From Sinorhizobium sp. A49 (lineage in GTDB: Bacteria > Pseudomonadota > Alphaproteobacteria > Rhizobiales > Rhizobiaceae): 64,000 bases of DNA. Both the position numbers and the translations under genes were made by a program. The stretch's first letter is position 1; every line of letters starts with the position of its first letter. This document shows positions 1 to 8,585 of the stretch, in pieces. Below the pieces are notes generated by a model. That model worked only from the letters and a program-made list of their open reading frames with translations, was not told where the DNA came from and searched no databases. The stretch spans positions 124,001 to 188,000 of the forward strand of contig NZ_MUNW01000059.1 in NCBI RefSeq assembly GCF_002002725.1, read 5' to 3'.

Positions 1-39
1 GCATCGGGGATCGAAGCGGAGAACAGGAGCTTCGTCTAG
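1..39 (+). CDS. C-terminal end of an upstream gene, possibly DUF2975 membrane protein (partial)
   Basis: Reading from the first base, an open frame gives ASGIEAENRSFV and then a TAG stop, four bases before the XRE regulator start. Small XRE regulators of this kind are commonly paired with an upstream DUF2975 membrane protein whose tail often resembles this one, so that identity is an inference from context. Only 12 residues are visible, so the family cannot be confirmed here. Confidence 0.4.
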   Translation, partial: ASGIEAENRSFV

Positions 40-42
40 CGG

Positions 43-258
43 ATGCCGATCGTCGTAAATCTCGATGTCATGCTGGCAAAACGCAAGGTGCGCTCGCGCG
101 ACCTTGCCGAGCAGGTCGGCATCACCGAGCAGAACATATCTCTCTTGAAATCCGGCAAGGTCAAAGGCGTACGCTTCGACACGCTGGAGAAGATCTGCGC
201 CGTTCTCGATTGCCAGCCCGGCGACATTCTCGAATATCGTCCGGAGGAAAAAGATTGA
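43..258 (+). CDS. small XRE/Cro-CI family transcriptional regulator
   Basis: This 71-residue protein is almost entirely one helix-turn-helix domain of the Cro/CI type (about residues 9-64). Visible hallmarks are SRDLAEQVGITEQNISLLKSGK for helices 2 and 3 and the closing VLDCQPGDILEY, which is typical of the compact YozG-like regulators. It starts three bases after the stop of the upstream frame, so the two are probably co-transcribed and perhaps translationally coupled, with the regulator acting on its own operon and possibly responding to the membrane partner. It converges on frk. The family call is solid; the target is unknown. Confidence 0.9.
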   Translation: MPIVVNLDVMLAKRKVRSRDLAEQVGITEQNISLLKSGKVKGVRFDTLEKICAVLDCQPGDILEYRPEEKD

Positions 259-266
259 GTTTCGTG

Positions 267-286
267 CGGGCTCTTCTCAGAGCCCG
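267..286. terminator. hairpin between convergent XRE regulator and frk
   Basis: A perfect 8-bp stem (CGGGCTCT / AGAGCCCG) with a TCTC loop lies just after the XRE stop and overlaps the frk stop codon on the other strand. On the minus strand a run of T follows about 20 bases later. It probably serves both converging genes. Confidence 0.5.
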
Positions 287-1203
287 ATTTCGTGCTTCCA
301 TGGCGGATTGGCGCCGGCACGCGAAACGGTGACGGCGGCGGCCTTGGCGCCCAGTGCCAGAGCGTCGCGGACGGCACTTTCAGAAAGGTTGGCGACGGCC
401 TCCTTGGTCAGAAGACCACTCAGCTTCAGCGACGCCAGCACGCCGGCATCGAAGGTGTCACCGGCACCGACGGTATCGACGACGGTCACCCGCTCGCCCG
501 CGACGTCGACCTTGTGGCGGGCAGTGTAACCGACGGCGCCGTCGGCGCCCTTGGTGATCAGAACCAGCTTCGGCCCGCGCGTCAGCCATTCGGCGGCGAG
601 ATCGTCATGGCTGCCCGACATGCCGAACCAGTCGAGATCCTCGTCTGAGAACTTGATGATGTCGGACATTCCCGCCATGCGGTTCATGCGCGCGAGGTGA
701 GCTTCGCGGTCCTTGATGAAACCGGGCCGAATGTTCGGGTCGAAGGAGATGACCCGTTTTTCGTGTTCGCGGGTCATCAGCGCCTCGTAGGTCGAGCCGC
801 AGGGCTCGGGGATCAGGCTGATCGCGCCGAAATGCAGCGCCTCGCAGAAATCGCCAAGCGCCGGCAGGTGATCTTTCGTAATCATCCTCCCGGCGGTGTT
901 CTCGTCGAAGAAGGCGTAGGTCGCATGGCCGTTGACGAGCTTGACGAAGGCAAGCGTCGTATGCAGCGACAGGGTGGCCGAAGGGGCGAAATCGACATTC
1001 GCCGCCTTCAGCGTTTCGCGCAGGATATCGCCGAACATGTCGTCGGAAAGGCCGGTGAAGAAGCCGGTGGAAATGCCGAGCCGACCGAGCGCGATCGCCG
1101 TATTGAAGATCGCGCCGCCGGCGTAGGGTGCGAACGCACTCTCGCCCGCGGTCGTGTCCCGCGGCAGCATGTCGATCAGCGCTTCACCACAACATACGAT
1201 CAT
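277..1203 (-). CDS. frk: fructokinase (PfkB family)
   Basis: A 308-residue PfkB-family sugar kinase that should phosphorylate fructose at the expense of ATP in the cytoplasm. The N-terminus CCGEALIDMLP carries the usual substrate-binding start, and the PfkB signature DTVGAGDTF (about residues 244-252) contains the catalytic Asp and anion hole. The start is preceded by an AGGAGGAAGAG ribosome site. It is the last gene of a minus-strand run in which pyrC and pyrE lie between it and the frcBCAK sugar transporter. In rhizobia, fructose taken up by an ABC system is phosphorylated by such a kinase before entering the Entner-Doudoroff route. Specificity for fructose rather than another ketose is inferred from similarity and neighbourhood. 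Confidence 0.9.
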   Translation of the reverse strand: MIVCCGEALIDMLPRDTTAGESAFAPYAGGAIFNTAIALGRLGISTGFFTGLSDDMFGDILRETLKAANVDFAPSATLSLHTTLAFVKLVNGHATYAFFDENTAGRMITKDHLPALGDFCEALHFGAISLIPEPCGSTYEALMTREHEKRVISFDPNIRPGFIKDREAHLARMNRMAGMSDIIKFSDEDLDWFGMSGSHDDLAAEWLTRGPKLVLITKGADGAVGYTARHKVDVAGERVTVVDTVGAGDTFDAGVLASLKLSGLLTKEAVANLSESAVRDALALGAKAAAVTVSRAGANPPWKHEIGL

Positions 1204-1261
1204 CGGCTCTTCCTCCTCGGTAGAATTTCAATCGATTTAAAAAATGGAGATCGAGAATTGG

Positions 1262-1286
1262 GAGGCCCCGGCATGACCAGGGCCTC
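1262..1286 (-). terminator. hairpin between pyrE and frk
   Basis: GAGGCCC and GGGCCTC form a 7-bp stem right after the pyrE stop, without a clear T-run. It may weaken read-through from pyrE into frk rather than fully terminate. Confidence 0.4.
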
Positions 1287-1294
1287 ACCAGACT

Positions 1295-1987
1295 TTATGC
1301 CAGAGCGCTGACGCCGCCATTGCGGCCCGACCAGGCCAGCGGATCGTTGAGGAAGGCCTCGACTTCGCCAAGCGTCTTATCGTCGAACAGCGCCTGCTCG
1401 CGGGCAACGGCCAGCACGTTGCGCCAGGTGGCGATCCAGTGCAGGTCGACACCCTTGCCCTTCATCTCGCCGACCGCTTCCGGGAAGATGTCGTAGTAGA
1501 AGAGCGCGATGCCGTGATCGACGATGCCGCCGGCAGCGCGGATCGCATCAATGAACTTGAACATCGAGCCGCCTGCTGTCGTCAGATCCTCGATCACGAG
1601 AACGCGCGCACCCTCCGGCATGTGGCCCTCGATCTGGGCGTTGCGGCCGTGACCCTTCGGCGCCTTGCGCACGTAGATCATCGGCAGGCCCAGGCGCTCG
1701 GCCAGCATGGCGGCGAAGGGAATGCCCGCGGTCTCGCCACCGGCGACGACATCGAACTGCTCGAAGCCCGCCTCGCGCAGGATCGATGCGGCAGCAAAAT
1801 CCATCACCGCCGAACGGATGCGCGGATAGGAAATCAGCTTGCGGCAGTCGATATAGACAGGGCTCGCCATGCCCGACGACAGCTTGTAGGGCTTGTCGGC
1901 GCTGAAATGCACCGCCTTGATCTCCCAGAGCATCTTTGCGACCAGCTCAGCCATCACGGCCTTGTCGGTGAACGCGTTGGAAAACAT
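1295..1987 (-). CDS. pyrE: orotate phosphoribosyltransferase
   Basis: A 230-residue enzyme converting orotate plus PRPP to orotidine 5'-phosphate, the fifth step of UMP synthesis. The PRPP-binding loop [13 protein letters not shown] is at residues 129-141, and the catalytic Lys-rich loop [17 protein letters not shown] is at about 105-121. The start ATG at 1987 follows a GAAGGAGAG ribosome site; reading further upstream would run into the end of pyrC. The gene lies 28 bases after pyrC, so the two form an operon for consecutive halves of the pathway (dihydroorotase, then OPRT; the dehydrogenase PyrD is elsewhere). Confidence 0.96.
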   Translation of the reverse strand: MFSNAFTDKAVMAELVAKMLWEIKAVHFSADKPYKLSSGMASPVYIDCRKLISYPRIRSAVMDFAAASILREAGFEQFDVVAGGETAGIPFAAMLAERLGLPMIYVRKAPKGHGRNAQIEGHMPEGARVLVIEDLTTAGGSMFKFIDAIRAAGGIVDHGIALFYYDIFPEAVGEMKGKGVDLHWIATWRNVLAVAREQALFDDKTLGEVEAFLNDPLAWSGRNGGVSALA

Positions 1988-2015
1988 CAAACTCTCCTTC
2001 AATTGCTTCGGGTGA

Positions 2016-3053
2016 TCAGACGACGGCCCAGTGCAGCGGGAACATCGGATCAAAAACGGTGACTGGGCCGGCGCCGGTGTCGATCTTGGCGGGGTAGCTG
2101 ACGGCGTCGGCCTGCTTGCGCAGGGTGATCGTCTCGTCGTTGACCGGCAGGCCGTACCAGGCGGGGCCGTTCAGCGAGGCGAAGGCTTCAAGCTTGTCGA
2201 GCGCGGCTTCCTCTTCGAACACATGGGCAAGGCAGCTCATGGTGTTGATCGAGGTGTAGATGCCGGCGCAGCCGCAGGCGCATTCCTTCAGCGGATCGAC
2301 ATGCGGCGCCGAATCCGTTCCGAGGAAGAAGCGGGCATCGCCTGAGGTCGCAGCGGCACGCAGGGCCAGGCGATGGTTCTCGCGCTTGGCAACCGGAAGG
2401 CAGTAGTAATGTGGCTTGATGCCGCCGACGAGAATGGCGTTGCGGTTGATGATCAGGTGATGTGTGGTGATCGAGCCGGCGAGATTGGCCTTCGATGCCT
2501 TGATGTAGTCGACGCCATCCTTGGTGGTGACGTGCTCCATCGTCACCTTCAGTTCCGGCAGGCGCCTGCGCAAGGGATCGAGCACCGTTTCGATGAACAC
2601 CGCCTCGCGATCGAAGATATCGACTTCCGACGTCGTCACTTCGCCGTGGACGCAGAGCTGCAGGCCGATCTTGGCCATGCGCTCAAGCACCGGCATTGCC
2701 TTGTCGATATCGCGAACGCCGCTGTGTGAATTGGTCGTGGCCCCTGCCGGATAGAGCTTGACGGCCTTGACGAGACCGCTTGCGTGGCCTGCCTCGACAT
2801 CATCGGGGTCCGTGCCCTCGGTCAGGTAGAGTGTCATCAGCGGCTCGAAGCGGTCTCCGGCCGGAATGACAGCAACGATCCGCTCGCGATAGGCCTTGGC
2901 ATCGGCGGCGGTGACGACTGGCGGCACGAGGTTGGGCATGATGATCGCGCGGGCGAAATGGCGACTGGTATCGGCGATGACGCCCTTCAGCATGTCGCCG
3001 TCGCGAAGGTGAAGGTGCCAATCATCCGGCCGGCGGATAACGAGGTCTTGCAT
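2016..3053 (-). CDS. pyrC: dihydroorotase (class II)
   Basis: A 345-residue zinc amidohydrolase that cyclises carbamoyl aspartate to dihydroorotate. The metal-binding HLHLRDG is at residues 13-19, the carbamylated-lysine motif [10 protein letters not shown] has Lys at about 99, and CVHGE and GTDSAPH supply the later ligands. Length and the N-terminal motif fit the E. coli-type class II enzyme. An AGGAGAAC ribosome site precedes the ATG. It is transcribed with pyrE. About 200 bases separate it from frcK upstream, so it probably has its own promoter despite lying downstream of the frc genes. Confidence 0.97.
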   Translation of the reverse strand: MQDLVIRRPDDWHLHLRDGDMLKGVIADTSRHFARAIIMPNLVPPVVTAADAKAYRERIVAVIPAGDRFEPLMTLYLTEGTDPDDVEAGHASGLVKAVKLYPAGATTNSHSGVRDIDKAMPVLERMAKIGLQLCVHGEVTTSEVDIFDREAVFIETVLDPLRRRLPELKVTMEHVTTKDGVDYIKASKANLAGSITTHHLIINRNAILVGGIKPHYYCLPVAKRENHRLALRAAATSGDARFFLGTDSAPHVDPLKECACGCAGIYTSINTMSCLAHVFEEEAALDKLEAFASLNGPAWYGLPVNDETITLRKQADAVSYPAKIDTGAGPVTVFDPMFPLHWAVV

Positions 3054-3254
3054 GGTCAGCGTTCTCCTAACTTAAGGGCAGGATGGCGGAAAACCGCTTG
3101 CGCTTTTCCTCATCAAGCTCTCGTGCTCGCGCCCGATCCCGCGCGCGGCTTTGCGAGCCGGCAGGTGCGGGTGGCGGGCGGTTACTCATGTGGTGAAACC
3201 GCGTCTCGATATCACCAATGCGCCCAAGAACACAATCGGCAATCCGACCGTCGA

Positions 3255-3875
3255 TCAGAAATCCGCAAGCACGAGATCGGCAGGTCGCTGGTGACCGACA
3301 ACCCGATGCGCGTTTGGAATATCGTTGCCGAGCGCCTTTCGGCGCGCCGCTTCCTCGTCATACCCATGATCGCGCCAGCGCCTCAGCAGGCGCCGTTCCA
3401 GCTCCTCGATGCCCGGGTTGATGAAGACGGAGAAGTCGAAGGCGCTGTCGAGCTTCGACCACGGAGCCTCGTCGAGCAGCAGATAGTTGCCCTCGACGAG
3501 GATCATGCGGGTGTCGGCCGCCACCACCCGTGCCGAGGCGATCGCCAGCTCGCGCGAGCGGTCGAAGACCGGCACGAGTACTTCGCCGTCATTGGCCCTG
3601 ACGGCGGCAAGCGTCGCCAGGAACGACCTGACATCAAAGGTCTCCGGCGCGCCCTTGCGGGCAAGCAGGCCCTTCTGTTCGAGCACCGCATTGTCCATGT
3701 GGAAACCGTCCATCGGCAGGACCGCCGCCTTTTCTCCAGCAGCGACCAGGGCTTCGGCAAGCGCGTCGGACAGGGTCGATTTTCCGGCACCGGGCGGGCC
3801 TGCAATCGCGACAATGAAACGGGCAGCACCTGCCGCCCGTTCCAGAAGCTGGTCAACCAAAGGCGCAACCGTCAT
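3255..3875 (-). CDS. frcK: FrcK-type P-loop kinase of the fructose ABC operon
   Basis: A 206-residue P-loop kinase of the uridine kinase/pantothenate kinase-like group. The Walker A motif GPPGAGKS is at residues 26-33, followed by the DGFHMDN substrate loop (about 56-62) and VEGNYLLL (Walker B region) typical of this family. It overlaps frcA by four bases (ATGA), the standard mark of translational coupling. In S. meliloti the fourth gene of frcBCAK is a kinase of this kind whose substrate was not firmly established as far as I recall. A sugar or nucleoside substrate is inferred; the operon position is what the sequence shows. Confidence 0.85.
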   Translation of the reverse strand: MTVAPLVDQLLERAAGAARFIVAIAGPPGAGKSTLSDALAEALVAAGEKAAVLPMDGFHMDNAVLEQKGLLARKGAPETFDVRSFLATLAAVRANDGEVLVPVFDRSRELAIASARVVAADTRMILVEGNYLLLDEAPWSKLDSAFDFSVFINPGIEELERRLLRRWRDHGYDEEAARRKALGNDIPNAHRVVGHQRPADLVLADF

Positions 3876-4654
3876 GCTGCGAGCGCCTCGCGCGGCGGTT
3901 CCTTGGCGCCGGTCATGAAGGCAACGGCATCCGACATCGTGTGTTCCTTCGGGTTGATGACGCAGAGGCGTTTGCCAAGCCGGTGGATGTGGATGCGGTC
4001 GGCGACCTCGAACACGTGCGGCATGTTGTGCGATATCAGCACGATTGGCAGGCCGCGGGAACGCACGTCGAGGATCAGCTCCAGCACCCGCCGGCTTTCC
4101 TTGACGCCAAGCGCCGCCGTCGGCTCGTCCATGATCACCACCTTGGAGCCGAAGGCTGCAGCCCGCGCCACCGCCACGCCCTGCCGCTGGCCGCCCGAAA
4201 GCGTTTCGACCGCCTGGTTGATGTTCTGGATGGTCATCAGGCCGAGTTCGGAGAGCTTCGCCCGCGCCCGCTTTTCCATCTCCGCCCGGTCGAGCTTGCG
4301 GAAGAGCGAGCCCATGATGCCGGGTTTACGGATTTCGCGGCCGAGAAACATGTTGTCGGCGATCGAAAGCGCTGGCGACAGGGCCAGATTCTGGTAGACG
4401 GTTTCGATGCCGGCGGTGCGCGCCTCCATCGGCGAACGGAAGTTGATCAACTGGCCCTCAAGCCGGATCTCGCCTTCATCCGGCGTGATGGCGCCGGAGA
4501 TCGCCTTGATCATCGAGGACTTGCCGGCGCCGTTGTCGCCGATGACGGCAAGGATCTCGCCGGGGTAGAGGTCGAAGTCGGCGTGATCGAGAGCGGTGAC
4601 CCGGCCATAGCGTTTGACCAGGCCGCGCGCGGTGAGAAGGGGTTCCTGAGCCAT
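3872..4654 (-). CDS. frcA: fructose/ribose/mannose-type ABC transporter ATP-binding protein
   Basis: A 260-residue ATPase with a single nucleotide-binding domain: Walker A GDNGAGKSS (39-47), signature LSGGQ (152-156), Walker B VVIMDEP (172-178) and switch His in LISHN. It is about half the length of RbsA/XylG-type sugar ATPases, which carry two domains in tandem; the one-domain form is characteristic of the Frc branch of CUT2 transporters and would act as a homodimer. Start ATG at 4654 overlaps the frcC stop by one base (TGATG). It energises uptake through FrcC of sugar delivered by FrcB. Confidence 0.93.
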   Translation of the reverse strand: MAQEPLLTARGLVKRYGRVTALDHADFDLYPGEILAVIGDNGAGKSSMIKAISGAITPDEGEIRLEGQLINFRSPMEARTAGIETVYQNLALSPALSIADNMFLGREIRKPGIMGSLFRKLDRAEMEKRARAKLSELGLMTIQNINQAVETLSGGQRQGVAVARAAAFGSKVVIMDEPTAALGVKESRRVLELILDVRSRGLPIVLISHNMPHVFEVADRIHIHRLGKRLCVINPKEHTMSDAVAFMTGAKEPPREALAA

Positions 4655-5739
4655 CAGCCTGCTACCTTTCTGATCCACTGGTCGATTGCGACGGCGGTGA
4701 TGATCAAGACGCCGGTGAGGAAGACTTTCCATTGCGGGTCAGCGCCCAGCATGTTGAGGCCCATGGAGACCACGCCGACGATCATCGCGCCGATCAGGGT
4801 TCCAAGGATCGATCCGCGTCCGCCGAAGAGCGAGATGCCGCCGATCACGGCTGCGGTGATGGCCTGAAGATTGTAGTCGGTGACCGCTGCCGAGGGCGAG
4901 ATCGAGCCGTTGCGGCCGATCGAGACCCAGGCGGCAAGTGCTGCGATCAGGCCGGCGAGCGTATAGGCGCTGAGCAGCACCCGGCCGGTGCGGATGCCAG
5001 AGAGCTTGGCCGCTTCCGGGTCGTCGCCGACCGCATAGAGGTGCCGACCCCAGGCCGTGTGATTGAGCGCGTACCAGAGACCGAGAACCAAAACGACCAT
5101 CATCAACACGCCGAGCGTAAAGACCGCGGACCCGATCTTGAAGCTGACGCCGAAGACGTGAAGCATCTGGGTGACAGAGGTGACGTCCGCCTCGCGGATC
5201 GTCGCATTGGCCGAGTAGATGAAGTTCGTCGACATGATGACGTACCAGGTGCCGAGCGTCACGATGAACGGCGGAAGCTTGACCCTGGACACGAGGAAGC
5301 CGTTGAGGAAGCCACAGGCGCCGCCGACGACGAAGCCGATGAAGATGGCGATCGGCGCGGGTAGACCGTAGGTCACGGCGCAATTGCCCATGATGACGGC
5401 TGACAGCACCATGATCACGCCGATCGAAAGGTCGATGCCGGCCGTCAGGATGACGAGGGTCTGCGCAGCCCCGAGGATGCCGACGATGGCGATCTGCTGC
5501 AGGATCAGTGTCAGCGTATAGGACGAGAAGAACTTTCCGCCGATCGTCAGGCCGAAGATCAGGATCGCCGCAACGAGCACGATGAACGGCACGGCCGCCG
5601 GCGTCGAATGCAGGAAATGCTGGATCCTCTGGATCGGCGTCTTGTCATGCGTATCGAACGACGCGACCTGCGTCGAACTGTTGACCAGGACCTTTTCGAA
5701 TTCCTGGGATGGCTGTGCGGCTGCGTTGGGCTCGCCCAT
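4654..5739 (-). CDS. frcC: fructose/ribose/mannose-type ABC transporter permease
   Basis: A 361-residue CUT2/RbsC-type inner-membrane permease with about ten hydrophobic segments, after a 55-residue hydrophilic N-terminal tail. The family stretch LTAGIDLSIG and the late VIGGISLFGGRGS are clear. The start ATG at 5739 is chosen because it is preceded by a strong GGAGGAAGG ribosome site, whereas an upstream in-frame extension lacks one and reads into the repeat region. It pairs with FrcA and FrcB. A 300-base gap containing a hairpin and two palindromes separates it from frcB, which may lower its expression relative to the binding protein. Confidence 0.94.
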   Translation of the reverse strand: MGEPNAAAQPSQEFEKVLVNSSTQVASFDTHDKTPIQRIQHFLHSTPAAVPFIVLVAAILIFGLTIGGKFFSSYTLTLILQQIAIVGILGAAQTLVILTAGIDLSIGVIMVLSAVIMGNCAVTYGLPAPIAIFIGFVVGGACGFLNGFLVSRVKLPPFIVTLGTWYVIMSTNFIYSANATIREADVTSVTQMLHVFGVSFKIGSAVFTLGVLMMVVLVLGLWYALNHTAWGRHLYAVGDDPEAAKLSGIRTGRVLLSAYTLAGLIAALAAWVSIGRNGSISPSAAVTDYNLQAITAAVIGGISLFGGRGSILGTLIGAMIVGVVSMGLNMLGADPQWKVFLTGVLIITAVAIDQWIRKVAG

Positions 5740-5829
5740 GGACCTTCCTCCGGTGAACCCCACTCCCAAGGGGTTGCGATGCAATCTGGTGCACAGCCCG
5801 CCCACCTTGTGGCGGGCATCAGCACTCAC

Positions 5830-5937
5830 TCTAGAGCACCCTGTCTTCAAGTGGAATCACGTGAGGGCAGAAAGGTGCTCTAGAATTAAAGTGCTAGAGC
5901 GTCCTTTGTGCGTTCATAGGAACGCACGGCGCTCTAG
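5830..5937. repeat. pair of palindromic intergenic elements (rhizobial type)
   Basis: Two adjacent imperfect palindromes share TCTAGAGC-like ends. The first (5830-5884) has perfect 11-bp arms TCTAGAGCACC / GGTGCTCTAGA with further inner pairing. The second (5894-5937) has CTAGAGCG / CGCTCTAG ends and an inner perfect GTGCGTTC / GAACGCAC stem around ATAG. From memory, elements with this CTAGAGC frame are frequent in Sinorhizobium intergenic regions. They sit in the frcB-frcC gap. Confidence 0.75.
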
Positions 5938-5984
5938 AAGCTGCGCGGTTTTCGTCGCCTTGTCAAAGACATCGGCGCTTACGC

Positions 5985-6008
5985 GAAGGGCGGCCGGGGC
6001 CGCCCTTC
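5985..6008 (-). terminator. strong hairpin immediately after frcB
   Basis: GAAGGGCGGC / GCCGCCCTTC forms a 10-bp GC-rich stem with a four-base loop, 36 bases beyond the frcB stop and without a T-run. It probably stabilises the frcB message 3' end or partially terminates, as seen between binding-protein and permease genes in other ABC operons. Confidence 0.6.
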
Positions 6009-6043
6009 CGTTGTTGGCACATGCGCTCGAAGAGCGGAGGCGA

Positions 6044-7069
6044 TCAGCCCCAGCACTTCTCGGTGCCGACCTTGGTGTCGATCGATTCGACGCCTGAAGC
6101 CGGCTTGTCGGTGACGAGCGAAACGCCGGTGTCGAAGAAGTCCTTGCCTTCGGTCGGCTTCGGCTTTTCGCCACTGTCGGCGAACTTCTTGATCGCCTCG
6201 ATGCCGAGTGCCGCCATCATCAGCGGATACTGCTGCGAGGTCGCGCCGATGACGCCTTCGGCGACCGACTTGACGCCGGGGCAACCGCCGTCGACCGAGA
6301 CGATCAGCACGTCCTTTTCCTTGCCGACGGCCTTCAGCGCCTGATAGGCGCCGACAGCGGCCGGCTCATTGATGGTGTGGATCACGTTGATATCGGGATC
6401 CTTCTGCAGAAGGTTTTCCATCGCCTTGCGGCCACCTTCTTCATTGCCGTTGGTCACGTCGTGGCCGACGATGCGCGCATCGTCTTCATCGCCGATCTTG
6501 GCCGGATCCTTCGGGTCGATGCCGAAGCCGATCATGAAGCCCTGGTCACGCAGGACGTCGACGGTCGGCTGAGACGGCGTCAGATCAAGGAAGCCGACCT
6601 TGGCGGTCTTGGCGCCCTCACCCATCGTGGCGGCAGCCCACTGGCCGATCAGCTTGCCGGCAAGCAGGTTGTCGGTGGCAAACGTCGCATCGGCAGCGGT
6701 TGCCGGATCAAGCGGCGTGTCGAGAGCGATTACCAGAAGACCGGCTTCCTGCGCCTTCTTCACCTGGTCGACGATTGCCTTGGTGTCGGACGCGGCAATC
6801 AGGATGCCCTTGGCGCCATCGGCGATGCAGGATTCGATCGCAGCCACCTGGCTGTCATGGTCGCCATCGATCTTGCCGGCATAGGATTTCAGCGTCACGC
6901 CGAGTTCCTGCGCCTTGGCAGCAGCGCCTTCCTTCATCTTGACGAAGAAGGGATTGGTGTCGGTCTTGGTAATCAGGCAGGCGCTGACATCGGCGGCCTG
7001 TGCCGGGGCGGCGAAAACGACGCCAAGCGACAGCACGCCGAACGCGGCGGAGAGAACAGTCTTCTTCAT
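6044..7069 (-). CDS. frcB: fructose/ribose/mannose-type ABC transporter substrate-binding protein
   Basis: A 341-residue periplasmic sugar-binding protein of the RbsB-like Peripla_BP_4 family. [20 protein letters not shown]...AQA followed by ADVS is a classical Sec signal peptide of about 24 residues. [36 protein letters not shown] and [10 protein letters not shown] mark the ribose-binding-protein fold. The start ATG at 7069 has a GGGAGGATT ribosome site; an upstream in-frame start would destroy the signal peptide. It is first in the operon frcB-frcC-frcA-frcK and faces the ROK regulator, which is the likely controller. Confidence 0.95.
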   Translation of the reverse strand: MKKTVLSAAFGVLSLGVVFAAPAQAADVSACLITKTDTNPFFVKMKEGAAAKAQELGVTLKSYAGKIDGDHDSQVAAIESCIADGAKGILIAASDTKAIVDQVKKAQEAGLLVIALDTPLDPATAADATFATDNLLAGKLIGQWAAATMGEGAKTAKVGFLDLTPSQPTVDVLRDQGFMIGFGIDPKDPAKIGDEDDARIVGHDVTNGNEEGGRKAMENLLQKDPDINVIHTINEPAAVGAYQALKAVGKEKDVLIVSVDGGCPGVKSVAEGVIGATSQQYPLMMAALGIEAIKKFADSGEKPKPTEGKDFFDTGVSLVTDKPASGVESIDTKVGTEKCWG

Positions 7070-7191
7070 GTAATCCTCCCAAGGATGAAAAACGCGCCGG
7101 CGGACCGGCAGGGGCCACGCCGCTGCAGCATTCTCCTCCGCTGCAACAGGCGCTTCCGGATCAAAAACAAACACTAAATTTCGAGGGTGTC

Positions 7192-7220
7192 AATAAATAA
7201 ATCAAATTGAATTATTATTT
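7192..7220. promoter_or_regulatory. AT-rich imperfect palindrome, candidate ROK-regulator operator
   Basis: In the gap between frcB (minus) and the ROK regulator gene (plus), a 29-base stretch centred on CAAATTG (AATAAATCAA-A-TTGAATTATT core) matches its own reverse complement at about 22 of 29 positions, and stands out as A/T-rich in a GC-rich region. NagC/Mlc-type ROK repressors bind AT-rich palindromes, so this is a reasonable operator. The assignment is inference. Confidence 0.5.
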
Positions 7221-7352
7221 CGATGTGTCATTCTTGGGATAACGACGGTCCGGAGCCATCCGGGCAGCCGCACAAATTGACAGGCCCGCCCAGAGCGGAA
7301 ACAACAGACCCGCGCCAAGCGGGCACTAATGCCAACGGGAGGAGACGGTGGC

Positions 7353-8585
7353 ATGTCATTGACAGACGGCCCCGACAGGGGACCGATACAACCTGAAGTC
7401 ATCGACCCGAGCGGCGGGGCGAACCAGACCCGTGTGCGCGCCTATAACGAGAGGCTGGTGATGTCGCTGGTGCGCCGTCACGGGGAACTCTCGAAGGCGG
7501 ACATCGCTCGGCGCTCCGGCCTTTCGGCACAGACCGTTTCCGTCATCATGCGCGCACTCGAAAGCGACGGCCTGCTCGTGCGCGGCGCGCCGGTTCGCGG
7601 CCGCGTCGGTCAACCGTCGACGCCGATGCGGCTCAACCCGGATGCGGTATTCTCCTTCGGGGTGAAGATCGGACGGCGAAGTGCCGACCTGGTGCTGATG
7701 GATTTCGTCGGCAACATCCGCCTGCACCTGCACCAGATCCACGCCTATCCCCTGCCCGGCGACCTCGTCGACTTCATCATCAGCGGCATCGAGAAGCTTG
7801 AGCAGCAACTGAGCCCTGCCGAACGCAAGCGCATTGCCGGCATCGGCATCGCCACGCCCTTCGAATTGTGGAACTGGGCGGAAGAAGTCGGCGCCCCGCG
7901 GGAACAAATGAACCGGTGGCGCGATATCGACCTGCAGGCGGTCGTGGCGCAACGCACCCGTCATCCGGTGTTTCTACAGAACGACGGAACCAGCGCCTGC
8001 GGCGCCGAACTCGCCTTCGGCGTCGGCGCCAGCTACCCCGACTTCGTCTATTTCTACATCGGCTCGTTCATCGGCGGCGGTATCGTCATCAATTCCGCGC
8101 TGTTTTCCGGCCGGACAGGCACCGCCGGCGCGGTCGGCCCGCTCCCCGTATCGGGTAAGGACGGCAAGACCATCCAGCTCCTGAAGATCGCCTCGGTCTT
8201 CGTGCTCGAAAACCTTTTGCGCGAACGCGGCATCGACCCCAAGCCCTTGTGGTATTCGGCCGATGACTGGATCGACTTTGGTGAGCCGCTCGACATCTGG
8301 ATCGACGACAGTGCCGCCGCCCTTGCCCAGGCCGTGGTCTCCGCCGCCTCGATCATCGACTTCTCCGCCGTCGTCATCGACGGCGGCTTCCCGCCCTGGG
8401 TGCGCGCCCGGCTGCTCACGGCAACGCGCAAGGCCCTCTACGACCTCGACCTCCAGGGCGTGACGATCCCGGAACTGGTGGAAGGCCTGGTCGGCAGCCA
8501 TGCGCGCGCCATCGGCGGCGCCAGCCTGCCCTTGTTCTCCCGCTACCTGCTCGACACCAATGTCCTCTTCAAGGAGCTCAGCTGA
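7353..8585 (+). CDS. ROK family transcriptional regulator of the frc locus
   Basis: A 410-residue NagC/Mlc-type protein with an N-terminal winged helix-turn-helix (about 40-85, including ELSKADIARRSGLSAQTVS) and a ROK sugar-kinase-like domain after about residue 95. The ROK part contains FLQNDGTSACGAELAFG (kinase-fold metal/sugar region) but not the full zinc-binding Cys set of classical ROK proteins. Start at 7353 follows a GGGAGGAG ribosome site; another ATG eight codons upstream has none. It is divergent from frcB and overlaps the FucU-like gene by one base (TGATG). It very likely senses a sugar or sugar phosphate and represses frcBCAK. Confidence 0.9.
   Translation: MSLTDGPDRGPIQPEVIDPSGGANQTRVRAYNERLVMSLVRRHGELSKADIARRSGLSAQTVSVIMRALESDGLLVRGAPVRGRVGQPSTPMRLNPDAVFSFGVKIGRRSADLVLMDFVGNIRLHLHQIHAYPLPGDLVDFIISGIEKLEQQLSPAERKRIAGIGIATPFELWNWAEEVGAPREQMNRWRDIDLQAVVAQRTRHPVFLQNDGTSACGAELAFGVGASYPDFVYFYIGSFIGGGIVINSALFSGRTGTAGAVGPLPVSGKDGKTIQLLKIASVFVLENLLRERGIDPKPLWYSADDWIDFGEPLDIWIDDSAAALAQAVVSAASIIDFSAVVIDGGFPPWVRARLLTATRKALYDLDLQGVTIPELVEGLVGSHARAIGGASLPLFSRYLLDTNVLFKELS

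Noticed and set aside
2784-4397. A 537-codon plus-strand open frame opposite pyrC, frcK and frcA
   Set aside because: It spans three well-supported genes on the other strand and has no family signature.
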